From Nocardia arthritidis (GTDB lineage Bacteria; Actinomycetota; Actinomycetes; Mycobacteriales; Mycobacteriaceae), in assembly GCF_011801145.1 (NCBI RefSeq), contig NZ_CP046172.1:5456001-5520000 (forward strand): a stretch of DNA of 64,000 bases, in the 5' to 3' direction. The position numbers and the translations under genes were made by a program. The notes beneath the pieces were generated by a model that searched no databases, was not told the origin of the DNA, and saw only the letters and a list, made by a program, of their open reading frames with translations. The stretch's first letter is position 1. Every line of letters starts with the position of its first letter. Shown here one piece after another: positions 1-8,802 of this stretch.

Positions 1-1774
1 CGGTAATCCGGTGCGGGGCTTGCGGATTCGCATCGTCGCCGACGACGGCACGGTGCTGTCCGAGACCAGGCCCGCTGGCGAAGCCGGCGCCGGATCTGAC
101 CTCGACACGGGGCCCGGCGAGGTCCAGCTGTGCGGCCCGATGGTCACCGACGGCTATTACGGCGACGCGGCGGCCACCGCGGCGGCATTCACCGACGACG
201 GATGGTTACGCACCGGCGATCTCGGATATCTGGACGCCGACGGCCGGTTGACGCTCGTCGGGCGCAGCAAGGATTCCATCATCGTCAACGGCGTCAACTA
301 CTACAGCCACGATCTCGAAGCTGTGCTGGATGAACTGGACGAGGTGCGGAGGGGATCCGTCGCGGCCTTCCCTATCCGCCCGGCCGGCGCCGATTCCGAG
401 CAGCTCGCCATCGCCTTCGTGCCGACCGCCGATCCGGCCGACGATACGGCCCTCTACCAGGCGATCGTCGCGATACGGAGCTCGACGGTGATGCACTGGG
501 GGTTCCGCCCGCAGCTGATTCTCCCGGTCGCGGCGGGCGATATCCCCCGCGGCAACCTCGGCAAGATTCAGCGGTCCCGGCTGCGCGCGGCGGTGGCGGC
601 GGGGACCCTGGACGCGGCGGCGCACCGGACCGATGCGGTGCTCACCCGGTTCCTCGGCACTCCGGTGCCGCCCGCGGGCGCCGTCGAAATCGCGCTGGCC
701 GAGGCGTACGCCAGGGTGCTCGGCGCCACCGCGGTATCCGCGACCGCCAGCTTCTTCGACCTCGGTGGCACCTCGCTGGAACTGCTGCGGCTGAAGCTGG
801 AGATCCAGGCCGAGCTCGGCGTCGAGGAGGTGCCGATGGCCACGCTGCTGCAGTTTCCGACCGTGCGTGCGTTGGCCGAGCGCCTGACCGGACAGACCGA
901 CGTCACCGGCGACGCCGCCTACGATCCGCTGGTACCGCTACAGACCACCGGCGACGAAACGCCGCTGTTCTGTGTCCATCCCGGCCTCGGTGAGGTGCTG
1001 ATCTTCGTCAACCTCGCGAAGTATTTCACCGGCGAGCGGCCGTTCTACGCCCTGCGGGCGCGCGGATTCGGAACGGGCGAAACCCATTTCGGATCGTTCG
1101 ACGAAATGGTAACCACTTATGTCGCGGCGATCCGCCGGACGCAACCTCACGGACCGTATGCGGTCGCGGGTTACTCCTACGGCGGTGCCGTCGCGTTCGA
1201 GATCGCCAAACGACTGGAGGCCGACGGCGAAACCGTCGATTTCGTCGGCATTTTCAACCTGCCGCCGCATATCTCCGGCCGGATGCACGAGATCGGGTTC
1301 ACCGACGGCGCGATCAACCTGGCGCTGTTCCTGGAGCTGATCGACCCCGCCGATATCGAAAGGCTCACCGCCACACTGCATCCCCTGCCCGAGGCCGATC
1401 AGCTGGCCTACTTGATCGACCACGCGCCGCCGCGCCGACTGACCGAACTCGACTTGACCGTCGAACGATTCACCGCGTGGGTGCAGTTGGCCCAGAGCAT
1501 GGTGCGGCTCGGCCGCGACTACGAACCGTCGGGTTCGGTCGCGCGGGTCCAGGTCTTCTATTGCACCCCACTGCGCGGCACCCGGCAGGAATGGCTGGAC
1601 GGACAGCTCAGCCGCTGGGCGGATTTCACCCGAACCCAGCCCACCTTCATCGAGGTCGACGGCGAGCACTACACCCTGATGAGCCCACAACACGTACAGA
1701 CCTTCCAGGCCACGCTGCGGCGCGAACTGGCCAGCGCCGAGGCATACCGGACGACCCCGACGGAGGACGAATGA
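1..1774 (+). CDS. fatty-acyl-AMP ligase / carrier protein / thioesterase, 5' end outside window
   Basis: The reading frame is already open at base 2, so the start lies upstream. Counting from the GTG at base 11, residues 1-200 are the C-terminal part of an acyl-adenylating enzyme: GDLGYLDADGRL, the hinge-like GRSKDSIIVNGVNYYSHDLE, and the GNLGKIQ segment with Lys185 as the likely catalytic lysine. The wording resembles fatty-acyl-AMP ligases. Residues 225-295 are a phosphopantetheine carrier domain with Ser255 in LGGTSLELL. Residues 310-575 are an alpha/beta-hydrolase thioesterase with nucleophile motif GYSYGG (Ser389) and a late His in GEHYTLMS. It should activate an acid, load it on its own carrier and release or transfer it. 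Its TGA overlaps the next ATG (ATGA), so the two are probably translationally coupled. The substrate cannot be told from sequence. Confidence 0.88.
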   Translation, partial: GNPVRGLRIRIVADDGTVLSETRPAGEAGAGSDLDTGPGEVQLCGPMVTDGYYGDAAATAAAFTDDGWLRTGDLGYLDADGRLTLVGRSKDSIIVNGVNYYSHDLEAVLDELDEVRRGSVAAFPIRPAGADSEQLAIAFVPTADPADDTALYQAIVAIRSSTVMHWGFRPQLILPVAAGDIPRGNLGKIQRSRLRAAVAAGTLDAAAHRTDAVLTRFLGTPVPPAGAVEIALAEAYARVLGATAVSATASFFDLGGTSLELLRLKLEIQAELGVEEVPMATLLQFPTVRALAERLTGQTDVTGDAAYDPLVPLQTTGDETPLFCVHPGLGEVLIFVNLAKYFTGERPFYALRARGFGTGETHFGSFDEMVTTYVAAIRRTQPHGPYAVAGYSYGGAVAFEIAKRLEADGETVDFVGIFNLPPHISGRMHEIGFTDGAINLALFLELIDPADIERLTATLHPLPEADQLAYLIDHAPPRRLTELDLTVERFTAWVQLAQSMVRLGRDYEPSGSVARVQVFYCTPLRGTRQEWLDGQLSRWADFTRTQPTFIEVDGEHYTLMSPQHVQTFQATLRRELASAEAYRTTPTEDE

Positions 1775-2745
1775 CACTGCGCGGCAAGCGAATTCTGGTC
1801 ACCGGCGGCACCGGACAGGTCGCGCGGCCCGTCGTCGAGGCGCTGGCGGCCGACAACGAGGTGTGCTGCCTGGGCCGGTTCGGCGATCCCGCCGCCCGCG
1901 CGGAGCTGGCGGAATTGGGTGTCGAAACCGTCGTCTGGGATATGGCGACCGACGATCTCGCCGGTGTGCCAAGGGATTTCACCCACGTGCTGCACTCCGC
2001 GGTCTGGCGCGGCAATGGCCGGGACTTCGAGGAGACCGCGCGCGTCAACGCCGCGGGCACCGCGCGATTGATGACGCACTGCGCGACGGCGGAAGCGTTC
2101 CTGTATGTCTCGTCCGGTGTGGTGTACAACCGCGCCGACCCGGCGCATCGGTACCGGGTCGGCGATCCGCTCGGCGGACAGGCGCCGTGGCTGCCGACCT
2201 ATCCGGTCGCGAAGCTCACCGCGGAAGGCGTGGTGCGCGGCCTGGCCGAGGCGCTCGCGCTGCCGACGGTGATCGCCCGGCTCAATATCGTCTACGGCCC
2301 GTACGGAAATGGCGGCGTGCCGGTGATCCTGTTCGACCAGATGCGCAAGGGCCAGTCCTGCGCGGTGCCGCTCGAAGGACAGAACTACTGCAATCTGCTG
2401 CACACCGATGACGTCGTTCGTCAGGTGCCGCTGCTGTGGGCGGCGGCCCAGTCGCCCGCGCTGGTGGTGAACTGGGGCGGTGACGAGGAGGTCGGCTGGA
2501 CCGACCTGCTCACCTACATGTCCACGCTCACCGGCGTACCGCTGCGGCTGGAACGCAGCGAATTCAGCCGGGAGACAGCGCTTTTCGACCCTGAGGAGCG
2601 TCGCGCCCTGATCGGCGACTGCACCGTCGACTGGCCCCGCGGTATCGCGGGCACGCTCGCGGGCCTGTTCGCGGAGTACCGCGACCACATCGCCGAATAC
2701 ATCCGCGACCACGAACCCGAGCCGGTCGCTCGGACACCGCGATAG
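1771..2745 (+). CDS. NAD-dependent epimerase/dehydratase family protein
   Basis: This 324-residue extended short-chain dehydrogenase-like protein starts at an ATG overlapping the stop of the preceding ligase gene. The N-terminal nucleotide-binding motif is visible in ILVTGGTGQVARP, and the catalytic Tyr-Lys pair is in TYPVAK. The length fits the epimerase/dehydratase family. Being coupled to an acyl-AMP ligase/carrier/thioesterase and followed after 8 bases by an aminotransferase fusion, it probably performs an NAD(P)-dependent step on a small molecule from the same pathway. Whether it is an epimerase, dehydratase or reductase is not resolved. Confidence 0.85.
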   Translation: MTLRGKRILVTGGTGQVARPVVEALAADNEVCCLGRFGDPAARAELAELGVETVVWDMATDDLAGVPRDFTHVLHSAVWRGNGRDFEETARVNAAGTARLMTHCATAEAFLYVSSGVVYNRADPAHRYRVGDPLGGQAPWLPTYPVAKLTAEGVVRGLAEALALPTVIARLNIVYGPYGNGGVPVILFDQMRKGQSCAVPLEGQNYCNLLHTDDVVRQVPLLWAAAQSPALVVNWGGDEEVGWTDLLTYMSTLTGVPLRLERSEFSRETALFDPEERRALIGDCTVDWPRGIAGTLAGLFAEYRDHIAEYIRDHEPEPVARTPR

Positions 2746-2753
2746 GAGCCGCC

Positions 2754-4655
2754 ATGCGAACGTCCACCGCCATCGACGCGCTGCGGGACGTGCTGTGCGC
2801 CGCGCTCGGATCCACCGAACCGGTATGCGCGGCAACCGAAGCCGGGTTGACCGGTCCCGACCGCCCGACCCTGATCGGCGGCGGGGCGCTGTACGGCCCG
2901 ACCAGCCCTGCCCCCACCCCCGGCGTCATCGACGATTTGCTGCGCCGCGCCGAAGAACTGCGGGCGCCACAGATTCTCGTGCCGCATGTGCGCCGCACCG
3001 ACGACCTCGCTCCGCTGCGAGCGGGCGGGTTCGTGCCATTCGACGCGGGCGTCGAATGCGTACTGCGACTGAGCGATTCGATTGACGAGACACTGCGGGC
3101 CCGCGTCGGCGCCGACCGGCTCGCCGAACTGCGCCGCCTGCATCGCGACCTCGCCGAGCACACCACCTGGGAGCGGATCCGCCTGCGCGAGCTCGCGGCG
3201 ACACCGTGGGCGTGGGACGCATGCGTCAAACTCCCACCGCGCAACGGGAATTTCTCGTACAACGCTCGAGCCCTCGATGCCCTGGCGCGCGGCCCGCTGG
3301 CGGAGCGAGTCGAGGTGCTGGTGCGCCGTCGCGACGGCGCGGTCGTTCAGGTCGGGCTGATCGCGGCGTCGCAAAACGGCCGGGGCACATACCATCTCGC
3401 CCACGCGGTCGACGATTCCGCGATGGATCGCGAAACCCTCTACGCCGCAACCGTATACGAATTGTGCCTGGACGCATGGCAATCCGGCCTCGACTGGATA
3501 CATCTGGGCCGAGTCGACGCCGAGGACGCCCGGAGTCTGGGCGCGGACCTGTTCATCCCGCTCGACAACTGGCTGCGCGCACCCGGACTCGCGCCGGTGG
3601 CTCAGGCGGATCCGGCGCTGTCGGATTTCGCCGCGCCGCCCGTCGCCGAGGTGGCGGCGGCGCCGGGACCGGTGCGCTTTCGCCTGCGCCCGAAGTTCGA
3701 TCTCATCGATATGTCCGGTAATACCAATCCGTTCCTGGGTCGCGAGGCCCGGTATCCGGATCTCGACACGACCGAACTCGCGCGAATCTATCTGGCGGCG
3801 ATCGCGGCCCTGCCCGGCGGCGACCGCCTCGGCGCGTTGACGCCGGATCACCTGCTGTTCACCAGCGGAGCCGTCGACGGCCTCGCCTTACTGCTCTCCG
3901 CGCTCACCTCCCCCGGCGAATCCGTCTGCGTCACGCCGCCGACCTTCGAGCTCTACGCGCATTTCGCCCGGGTGCAGCGGCTGCCGGTCGTCGAGGTGCC
4001 GCTGTGCGGCGCGGCCATGTCCGAACTCGACAACGAGCGAATACTGGCGGCCGGACCGCGGGTGACCGTGTTGTGCGATCCGAACAATCCCGTTGGCACC
4101 AGGCTGGATCGCGCGCAGGTTCGGGAACTGATCGCGTCGAGTCGCGGACTGGTGGTGATCGATGAGGCGTATGTCGAATTCAGCCGGGAGCCCTCGTATG
4201 CCGCATTGATCGACCGACACGAGAATCTGGTTGTGCTGCGGACGCTTTCGAAGGCGTGGGGGCTGGCCAGCGCACGCTGTGGGATCGTGCTGGCCCGGCC
4301 GGGCGTCATCGAGGCGCTGCGGCGCGTTCAGGTGCCCTTCGGATTCACCGATGCGTCACAGCGCGCCGTGCGGGAGCGGCTGAGCAATGCGCATTTGGCG
4401 CTGGATACCGTCCCGCGCATCCTCGCCGAGCGGGATCGGCTGGCCGCCAGGCTGTCTGGGCACCCGGCCGTGCGCGAGGTGTTTCCCTCGGACGCCAACT
4501 TCCTATTCGTCCGCCTACACGAGCACGAGCGCGCGATGGCGCGGCTGCGCGGGGCCGGGATCATGGTGGCCGACACCGGTCGGCTCGTTCCGGACACCTG
4601 CCGCATCTCCGTCGGCAGCCCGGAAGCGAACGATCTTCTGCTCCAAGTACTTTGA
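2754..4655 (+). CDS. GNAT-like domain fused to class I/II aminotransferase
   Basis: A 633-residue two-domain protein that begins 8 bases after the epimerase with GGAG just upstream. The first 290 residues look like an acyltransferase of the GNAT/FemAB type (segments such as WIHLGRVDAEDARSLGADLF). This assignment is weak. Residues 310-633 are a PLP-dependent fold-type I aminotransferase resembling histidinol-phosphate aminotransferase: LLFTSGAVDGLALLL, CDPNNPVGT, VIDEAYVEF, and the PLP-lysine motif RTLSKAWGLA with Lys500. The fusion implies amination followed by acylation, or the reverse, of one intermediate. Together with the upstream genes it forms the end of a biosynthetic operon whose start is outside the window. 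The product is unknown. Confidence 0.82.
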   Translation: MRTSTAIDALRDVLCAALGSTEPVCAATEAGLTGPDRPTLIGGGALYGPTSPAPTPGVIDDLLRRAEELRAPQILVPHVRRTDDLAPLRAGGFVPFDAGVECVLRLSDSIDETLRARVGADRLAELRRLHRDLAEHTTWERIRLRELAATPWAWDACVKLPPRNGNFSYNARALDALARGPLAERVEVLVRRRDGAVVQVGLIAASQNGRGTYHLAHAVDDSAMDRETLYAATVYELCLDAWQSGLDWIHLGRVDAEDARSLGADLFIPLDNWLRAPGLAPVAQADPALSDFAAPPVAEVAAAPGPVRFRLRPKFDLIDMSGNTNPFLGREARYPDLDTTELARIYLAAIAALPGGDRLGALTPDHLLFTSGAVDGLALLLSALTSPGESVCVTPPTFELYAHFARVQRLPVVEVPLCGAAMSELDNERILAAGPRVTVLCDPNNPVGTRLDRAQVRELIASSRGLVVIDEAYVEFSREPSYAALIDRHENLVVLRTLSKAWGLASARCGIVLARPGVIEALRRVQVPFGFTDASQRAVRERLSNAHLALDTVPRILAERDRLAARLSGHPAVREVFPSDANFLFVRLHEHERAMARLRGAGIMVADTGRLVPDTCRISVGSPEANDLLLQVL

Positions 4656-4672
4656 GCGTTGGAACGGCCGTT

Positions 4673-5200
4673 TCACCGCTGCGGCGGGAGGTCTATCGGA
4701 TCGTTCGCGCCGCCTTTGACCTCGATGGTGAGATACGACAGCGGCGCGTCACCGATGTTCCTCATGTCGTGCAGGTGGTATCGCTCGGCGGGGAGCGGGA
4801 AGTAGCGGGTCTGTCCTCGGACGTAGGCGATCTCCCGTGACGTGCCGTCGCCCCCGTGCTGGCGGACCCGGCCGTCGGTGAGGGCGATCCAGAAGTAGTC
4901 CAGCACATGCCGGTGCATCGGGACGCGCTCGCCGGGTGCGAGGTGGGTTTCCCAGATGCGCAGCGCATCGGTCTCCCGCACCAGCGCCTGACCGATCCGG
5001 CCGTTGTGTGCGTTGTCGCCGAATTCCCGTAGCAGCGGCGGACTCCAGCGCGCGAAACCCTCCGCGACGATGGTGCCGATCAGTGGATTGTCGAACGGTG
5101 AATCCTTGCCCACGAACCGGGTCCTCTCGATTTCGATGTGCCCCAGCGGAATCCGACTGTCGATCCCCTGGCCGCGAATTGTGACTATAACGGAATACAC
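4673..5200 (-). CDS. cupin-domain protein
   Basis: This 175-residue protein has one cupin barrel. Motif 1 is seen as MHRHVLDYFWIALTDG and motif 2 as FPLPAERYHLHDMRNIGDAP. A longer open frame runs upstream to 5488, but it would cover the divergent ArsR gene. The GTG at 5200, preceded by GGTGGAG at good spacing, is therefore the better start. It converges on the aminotransferase gene with an 18-base gap. It is divergent from the ArsR-type gene at 5307, which may control it. The enzymatic role is not evident; cupins of this size are often small dioxygenases, isomerases or sensors. Confidence 0.75.
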   Translation of the reverse strand: MYSVIVTIRGQGIDSRIPLGHIEIERTRFVGKDSPFDNPLIGTIVAEGFARWSPPLLREFGDNAHNGRIGQALVRETDALRIWETHLAPGERVPMHRHVLDYFWIALTDGRVRQHGGDGTSREIAYVRGQTRYFPLPAERYHLHDMRNIGDAPLSYLTIEVKGGANDPIDLPPQR

Positions 5201-5281
5201 AGCGCTCCACCGGATTTCGGCAATGCGAAGACGGCATCGCACCCTTCGGATGGGACGGAACCGGCCGGGTATTGACAGGCG

Positions 5282-5304
5282 ATTAGCTAATTGCCATATT
5301 AGCT
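5282..5304. promoter_or_regulatory. candidate ArsR operator
   Basis: Just ahead of the ArsR-type start is a palindrome, ATTAGCTAAT, followed six bases later by a second half copy ATTAGCT. The block is AT-rich inside GC-rich DNA and lies between the divergent cupin and regulator genes, where ArsR-family autoregulatory sites usually sit. Assignment is by position and symmetry only. Confidence 0.5.
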
Positions 5305-5306
5305 CG

Positions 5307-5608
5307 GTGATCGATGTGGACCTGCTCAAGGCGCTGGCCAACGACAAGCGGTTACAGATCCTGGACTGGTTGCGCGACCCGGTCTCGCACTTCCCGCCGC
5401 AGCGCGACGGGGACCTGGTCGAGGACGGGGTCTGTTCGCTGTTCATCGCCGAGAAACTGGGGTGAGCCAGCCGACCTGCGGCGAACATCTGAAAATCCTC
5501 GCCCAGGCCGGACTCGTCCGCGGTAAGAAGATCAAGCAGTGGGTCTTCTACCAGCGCGACGAGGACCGCATCGCCGAGGCGAAGCGGTTACTTTCCCACG
5601 ATTGGTGA
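5307..5608 (+). pseudogene. ArsR-family winged-helix regulator with a one-base frameshift
   Basis: The GTG start gives VIDVDLLKALANDKRLQILDWL, a typical ArsR N-terminus. The frame then stops at 5465 after AEKLG. In the next frame the rest of the family continues directly: VSQPTCGEHLKILAQAGLV, then KQWVFYQRDEDRIAEAKRLL to a stop at 5608. A run of four G near 5458-5462 would need a fifth to restore one protein of about 100 residues, so either the gene is broken or the base call is wrong. The CGEHLKILAQAGLV recognition helix is intact in the second part. The gene is divergent from the cupin at 4673-5200. Confidence 0.75.
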
Positions 5609-5672
5609 GTCGGCGAAATATGTTCGGGCACATCGTGATCGATCATTGCCACTATCTCATCGAGGATCAGTC

Positions 5673-6044
5673 ATGACACAGACCGAGTACACCATTCACT
5701 ACGAGCCGCTGTTCGGCGCACTCCAGAAGATGGATATCCAGACGCTGATCAACGAGGTCGAAGATCCCTGGTACAACCAGACCCTGTTCCGCCTCGGCGG
5801 TGTCGTGGTGCGCCTCGGCGTCATGCAGGGCGAATTCCACTGGCACAAACACGATGAGCAGGACGAATTCTTCTTCGTCCTGGACGGGCTGTTCCGCATC
5901 GAACTGGAGGGTCGCGAACCCGTCGAACTGTGCAGACGACAGGGATTCACCGTACCGGCGGGCATGATGCATCGGCCCGTCGTCCCGGTCCGCACCGCCG
6001 TATTGATGATCGAGCAGGACGGCGTCTGCGCCACCGGAGACTGA
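5673..6044 (+). CDS. small cupin-domain protein
   Basis: A 123-residue single-domain cupin with the metal-site pattern in GEFHWHKHDEQDEFFFVLDG and a second motif around VPAGMMHRPVVP. The ATG at 5673 is chosen over the upstream in-frame ATG because GAGG lies at the right distance before it. It is followed after two bases by a thioesterase gene, so the two are likely one operon. Such cupins are often isomerases or small-molecule binding proteins. No specific substrate can be named. Confidence 0.8.
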   Translation: MTQTEYTIHYEPLFGALQKMDIQTLINEVEDPWYNQTLFRLGGVVVRLGVMQGEFHWHKHDEQDEFFFVLDGLFRIELEGREPVELCRRQGFTVPAGMMHRPVVPVRTAVLMIEQDGVCATGD

Positions 6045-6046
6045 AT

Positions 6047-6463
6047 ATGAAGACATCACTGCGGCCCGGCCTGACCGCTCAACTGAAATACGTTGTGCCC
6101 GTGGAACGTACGGTGCCCGGCCTGCTCCCCGAATCGGACCACTTCCGCGCCATGCCCGCCGTACTGGCCACCGGATACCTCGTCGGCCTCGTCGAGTGGA
6201 CCTGCATGCTGGTACTGGACGGACACCTCGACATCGGGGAGCAAACACTCGGCGTCCACGTCGATCTCAGCCACGACGCGCCGACCCCACCGGGAAGCAC
6301 CCTGATCATCGATGCCGAGCTCGGCGCGATCGACCACCGCCGACTCACCTTCACCATCCACGCCTACGACGAAAACGCGACGGTCTGCCGAGGCACCCAC
6401 CGCCGCGCCGTCATCTGCACAGACCGCTTCAACGCCCGCCTACAAACCCGATCAACCCCCTGA
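6047..6463 (+). CDS. hot-dog thioesterase, FlK (fluoroacetyl-CoA thioesterase)-like
   Basis: This 138-residue hot-dog protein has the layout of the FlK-like thioesterase family: a long N-terminal strand, helix ATGYLVGLVEWTCM with the conserved Glu, then GVHVDLSHDAPTPPG with the conserved His, and a terminal sheet ending in CRGTHRRAVI. The family hydrolyses acyl-CoA thioesters. The true fluoroacetyl-CoA activity is restricted to one enzyme, so a general acyl-CoA thioesterase is more likely here. It starts two bases after the cupin stop. Confidence 0.82.
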   Translation: MKTSLRPGLTAQLKYVVPVERTVPGLLPESDHFRAMPAVLATGYLVGLVEWTCMLVLDGHLDIGEQTLGVHVDLSHDAPTPPGSTLIIDAELGAIDHRRLTFTIHAYDENATVCRGTHRRAVICTDRFNARLQTRSTP

Positions 6464-6559
6464 ACAGAGCATCTCTCGGCCAATCGCACCTCGGCCCGGT
6501 GGTCCGGCACCGAGCCAGGGTTCTACGGCCTGATGAATTCGGCCTGCAATGATGGCCAT

Positions 6560-7159
6560 ATGAGCGCACCTGATAAGCAACACGAGCTGCGGGTCACGGC
6601 CGAGGAATTCGCGGACGGAGCGACAGCCGCGCTCGGTGACATCGAGATCGTGGACGGGCGCGTCGTGCGATTGATGGCCCAAAGCGCCTTGCACAGCCGA
6701 GTGGTCCGCCGCCTGGCCGGTCTGCTGGAGGCCGCACGGCGTGACGGCGGGCCGTGCATGGTCGTGGATTCCGACGTCGCCGCGCGATTCGCCGACGCCG
6801 ATTCCTCGGTGGCGGACCGGCGACTGAATATTCGCTATCCCGACATCTGGATACGGGACTGCGAACCATACGAGGTCAACACCGTACGCGACCACCTGCT
6901 GCTCGTCGTCGAGGTGACCTCCGAATCGACCATCGACACCGACATCACCGATAAGCGAATCCAGTATGCGGCCGCGGGCATTCCGCGCTATCTGATCGTC
7001 CGCCTCGACCAGAAGGAAGAACGGATCGAGGAGATCGAGGACTATCGGCTCGATTGGTCGGGTCGCCGCTATCGCGTCCACACCGTCCACCGGCGCGTGC
7101 TGCTGCTCGACGATCCGGTCGAGGCGACCATACCGTTCGACGTTTTGGAACAGCCCTGA
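6560..7159 (+). CDS. Uma2-family (DUF820) putative restriction-fold protein
   Basis: Residues show the PD-(D/E)XK-like core of the Uma2 family: RYPDIWIRDCEP, LLLVVEVTSESTIDTD with the Asp-Glu pair, and KRIQYAAAGIPRYLIVRLD. These proteins have an endonuclease-like fold, are abundant in actinobacteria and cyanobacteria, and have no settled function. An upstream in-frame ATG at 6533 would add nine residues. Neither start has a strong ribosome site, so the start is uncertain. Confidence 0.85.
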   Translation: MSAPDKQHELRVTAEEFADGATAALGDIEIVDGRVVRLMAQSALHSRVVRRLAGLLEAARRDGGPCMVVDSDVAARFADADSSVADRRLNIRYPDIWIRDCEPYEVNTVRDHLLLVVEVTSESTIDTDITDKRIQYAAAGIPRYLIVRLDQKEERIEEIEDYRLDWSGRRYRVHTVHRRVLLLDDPVEATIPFDVLEQP

Positions 7160-7172
7160 GGGCCAATGCTTT

Positions 7173-8641
7173 TCACAGCGATATCGAGGGTAGATCTATG
7201 CCGCGCAAGGGGATCGCGGTGACGTTGTGTACTCGGGTGGTCCAGATGGCGTGGCCGTGGGCGGACCACAGGGGGCGAGGGGGAGGTCGCGGAGGAGTTG
7301 GTTCTCGGCGAGGCGGTAGAGCTGGGCGCTTTCGGGGGTGGTGGGGGCGGAATCGGCGGCGGTCAGGAGGTTGGCGAAGCCGGGGTCGGTGTAGCCGGCG
7401 GTTTCGGCGATGGCGGTGAGTAGTTCGTGTGGGCTGGATGTGTTCGGGGTCAGGGTCACCGTGGAGGGGGCGGGTGCGTCGGCGCGCGGTTTCGCGGTGA
7501 CGTCGAGTGTGAGGGCGGTGTGTAGTTGCTCGGCGAGTTGAGTTGCCCAATTTTGTTGTCCAGCGCTGTAATACATGGTGACCGGCCCGGTGAATGCGGC
7601 CTGGCCGAGTAGCGATTGCGCCGCGGCCTGGTCGTGGGTGCACGGTCGGCACGGGCCGGAACGTTCGCCCGGCGCGATGCCCGGCGGCAGCATCGAGCGG
7701 GCCGGATCGGCCTGCTGTGCGAGCGGACCCGACGTCAAGGCCGCGCGGTCGACCGCCATGGCGAAGGCGTAGCGCACCGCCGCGTCCTGGAAACGCTTGT
7801 CGGACAACGGAAATGCGAGATAGCCTGCCTCCGGTAGCGGCCACATCGCGTGCCGGTCGGCGAATTCGTGGTGCATGGCCTCGTGCCGCTCGCCGGGGAC
7901 CTCGCTCGCCAGATCCAGCGAGCCCGCCCGCACCTGGTCGTATTGCGCGGCGGAATCGCCTACCCGGAACTCGATTTCGCGCACATTCCCACCGGCTTCC
8001 GCGACGCGCAGCAGTCGCCCGCCCGAACCCGGCCGCCACGGCTGCGCCATCCGGTACGGACCGTTGCCGATCGGATCGGCGGCGAAGCGGGCCCAATCCC
8101 GACTGGCCAGTACCGATTCCGGCAGCGGAAGCAGTGCCTGCGCCGCGAGCACCGCGGGGACCTGGCCGAACGGTCGATCGAGCACGATCCGGATCGTGTG
8201 CTCGTCCGGCGCGCCGATCTCCTTGGCGCGCAACACTTCCGTGAGCGCGCCGGAGCCGGTCCACCGCTGGCCGGCGACCGTATGCCAGGTATCGACATAC
8301 GATTTCGCGGTGACCGGCGTCCCGTCGTGGAACCGCCCATCCGGGCGGAGCTTGACCTCCCAGGTCAACTGGTCGGTGCTGGTGACCGATTCCGCGGCCC
8401 GCGGGGTGACCTTTCCTGTCGCCGAATCGTAGTCGACCAGCGGCGTCCACAGCGCGGCGACGATCATCCGGCCCGCCTGATCGTGCAGATCGGCGGGCAA
8501 CAGACTGCCCGGCTCGCCGACGCCCACCGTGAGCACGCCGGGCTTCGCCGACTCCGGCGCCGAACCGCAGCCGGTGACGCTGAGCAGGGCGATGGCCAGT
8601 ACGGCGACGACTCGAAACCAGGACATACCGGCATCACCCAC
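7173..8641 (-). pseudogene. ABC-type peptide/nickel-binding lipoprotein (SBP family 5) with a C-terminal frameshift
   Basis: The N-terminus is a lipoprotein signal ending in LLSVTGC. A family 5 solute-binding domain follows (AALWTPLVDYDSATGKVTPR, then DPIGNGPYRMAQPW). The first frame ends at 7196 with an unusual Pro/Ser tail. Shifting one base at the five-G run 7271-7275 restores a family-like C-terminus, LWSAHGHAIWTTRVHN followed by GIDLPSISL, and a stop at 7173. A single missing base in a homopolymer is therefore likely, by mutation or base-calling. The start is the GTG at 8641 or the ATG at 8626. No permease or ATPase gene is next to it, so it may be an orphan binding protein. Confidence 0.8.
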
Positions 8642-8802
8642 CTTGTCTCGCGCGAATCACCCTTTCGCACATGACATCACGTGATCAACTACCCGAAACA
8701 CCGGCGACAACTGGGGAGCTCGCGCCCGGCCGCACTGAAATCTACAGTTGTCTCGATGATCAGGACACCCTGATCCGAGGCGATCCCGTCCGGGAGGCAG
8801 TC

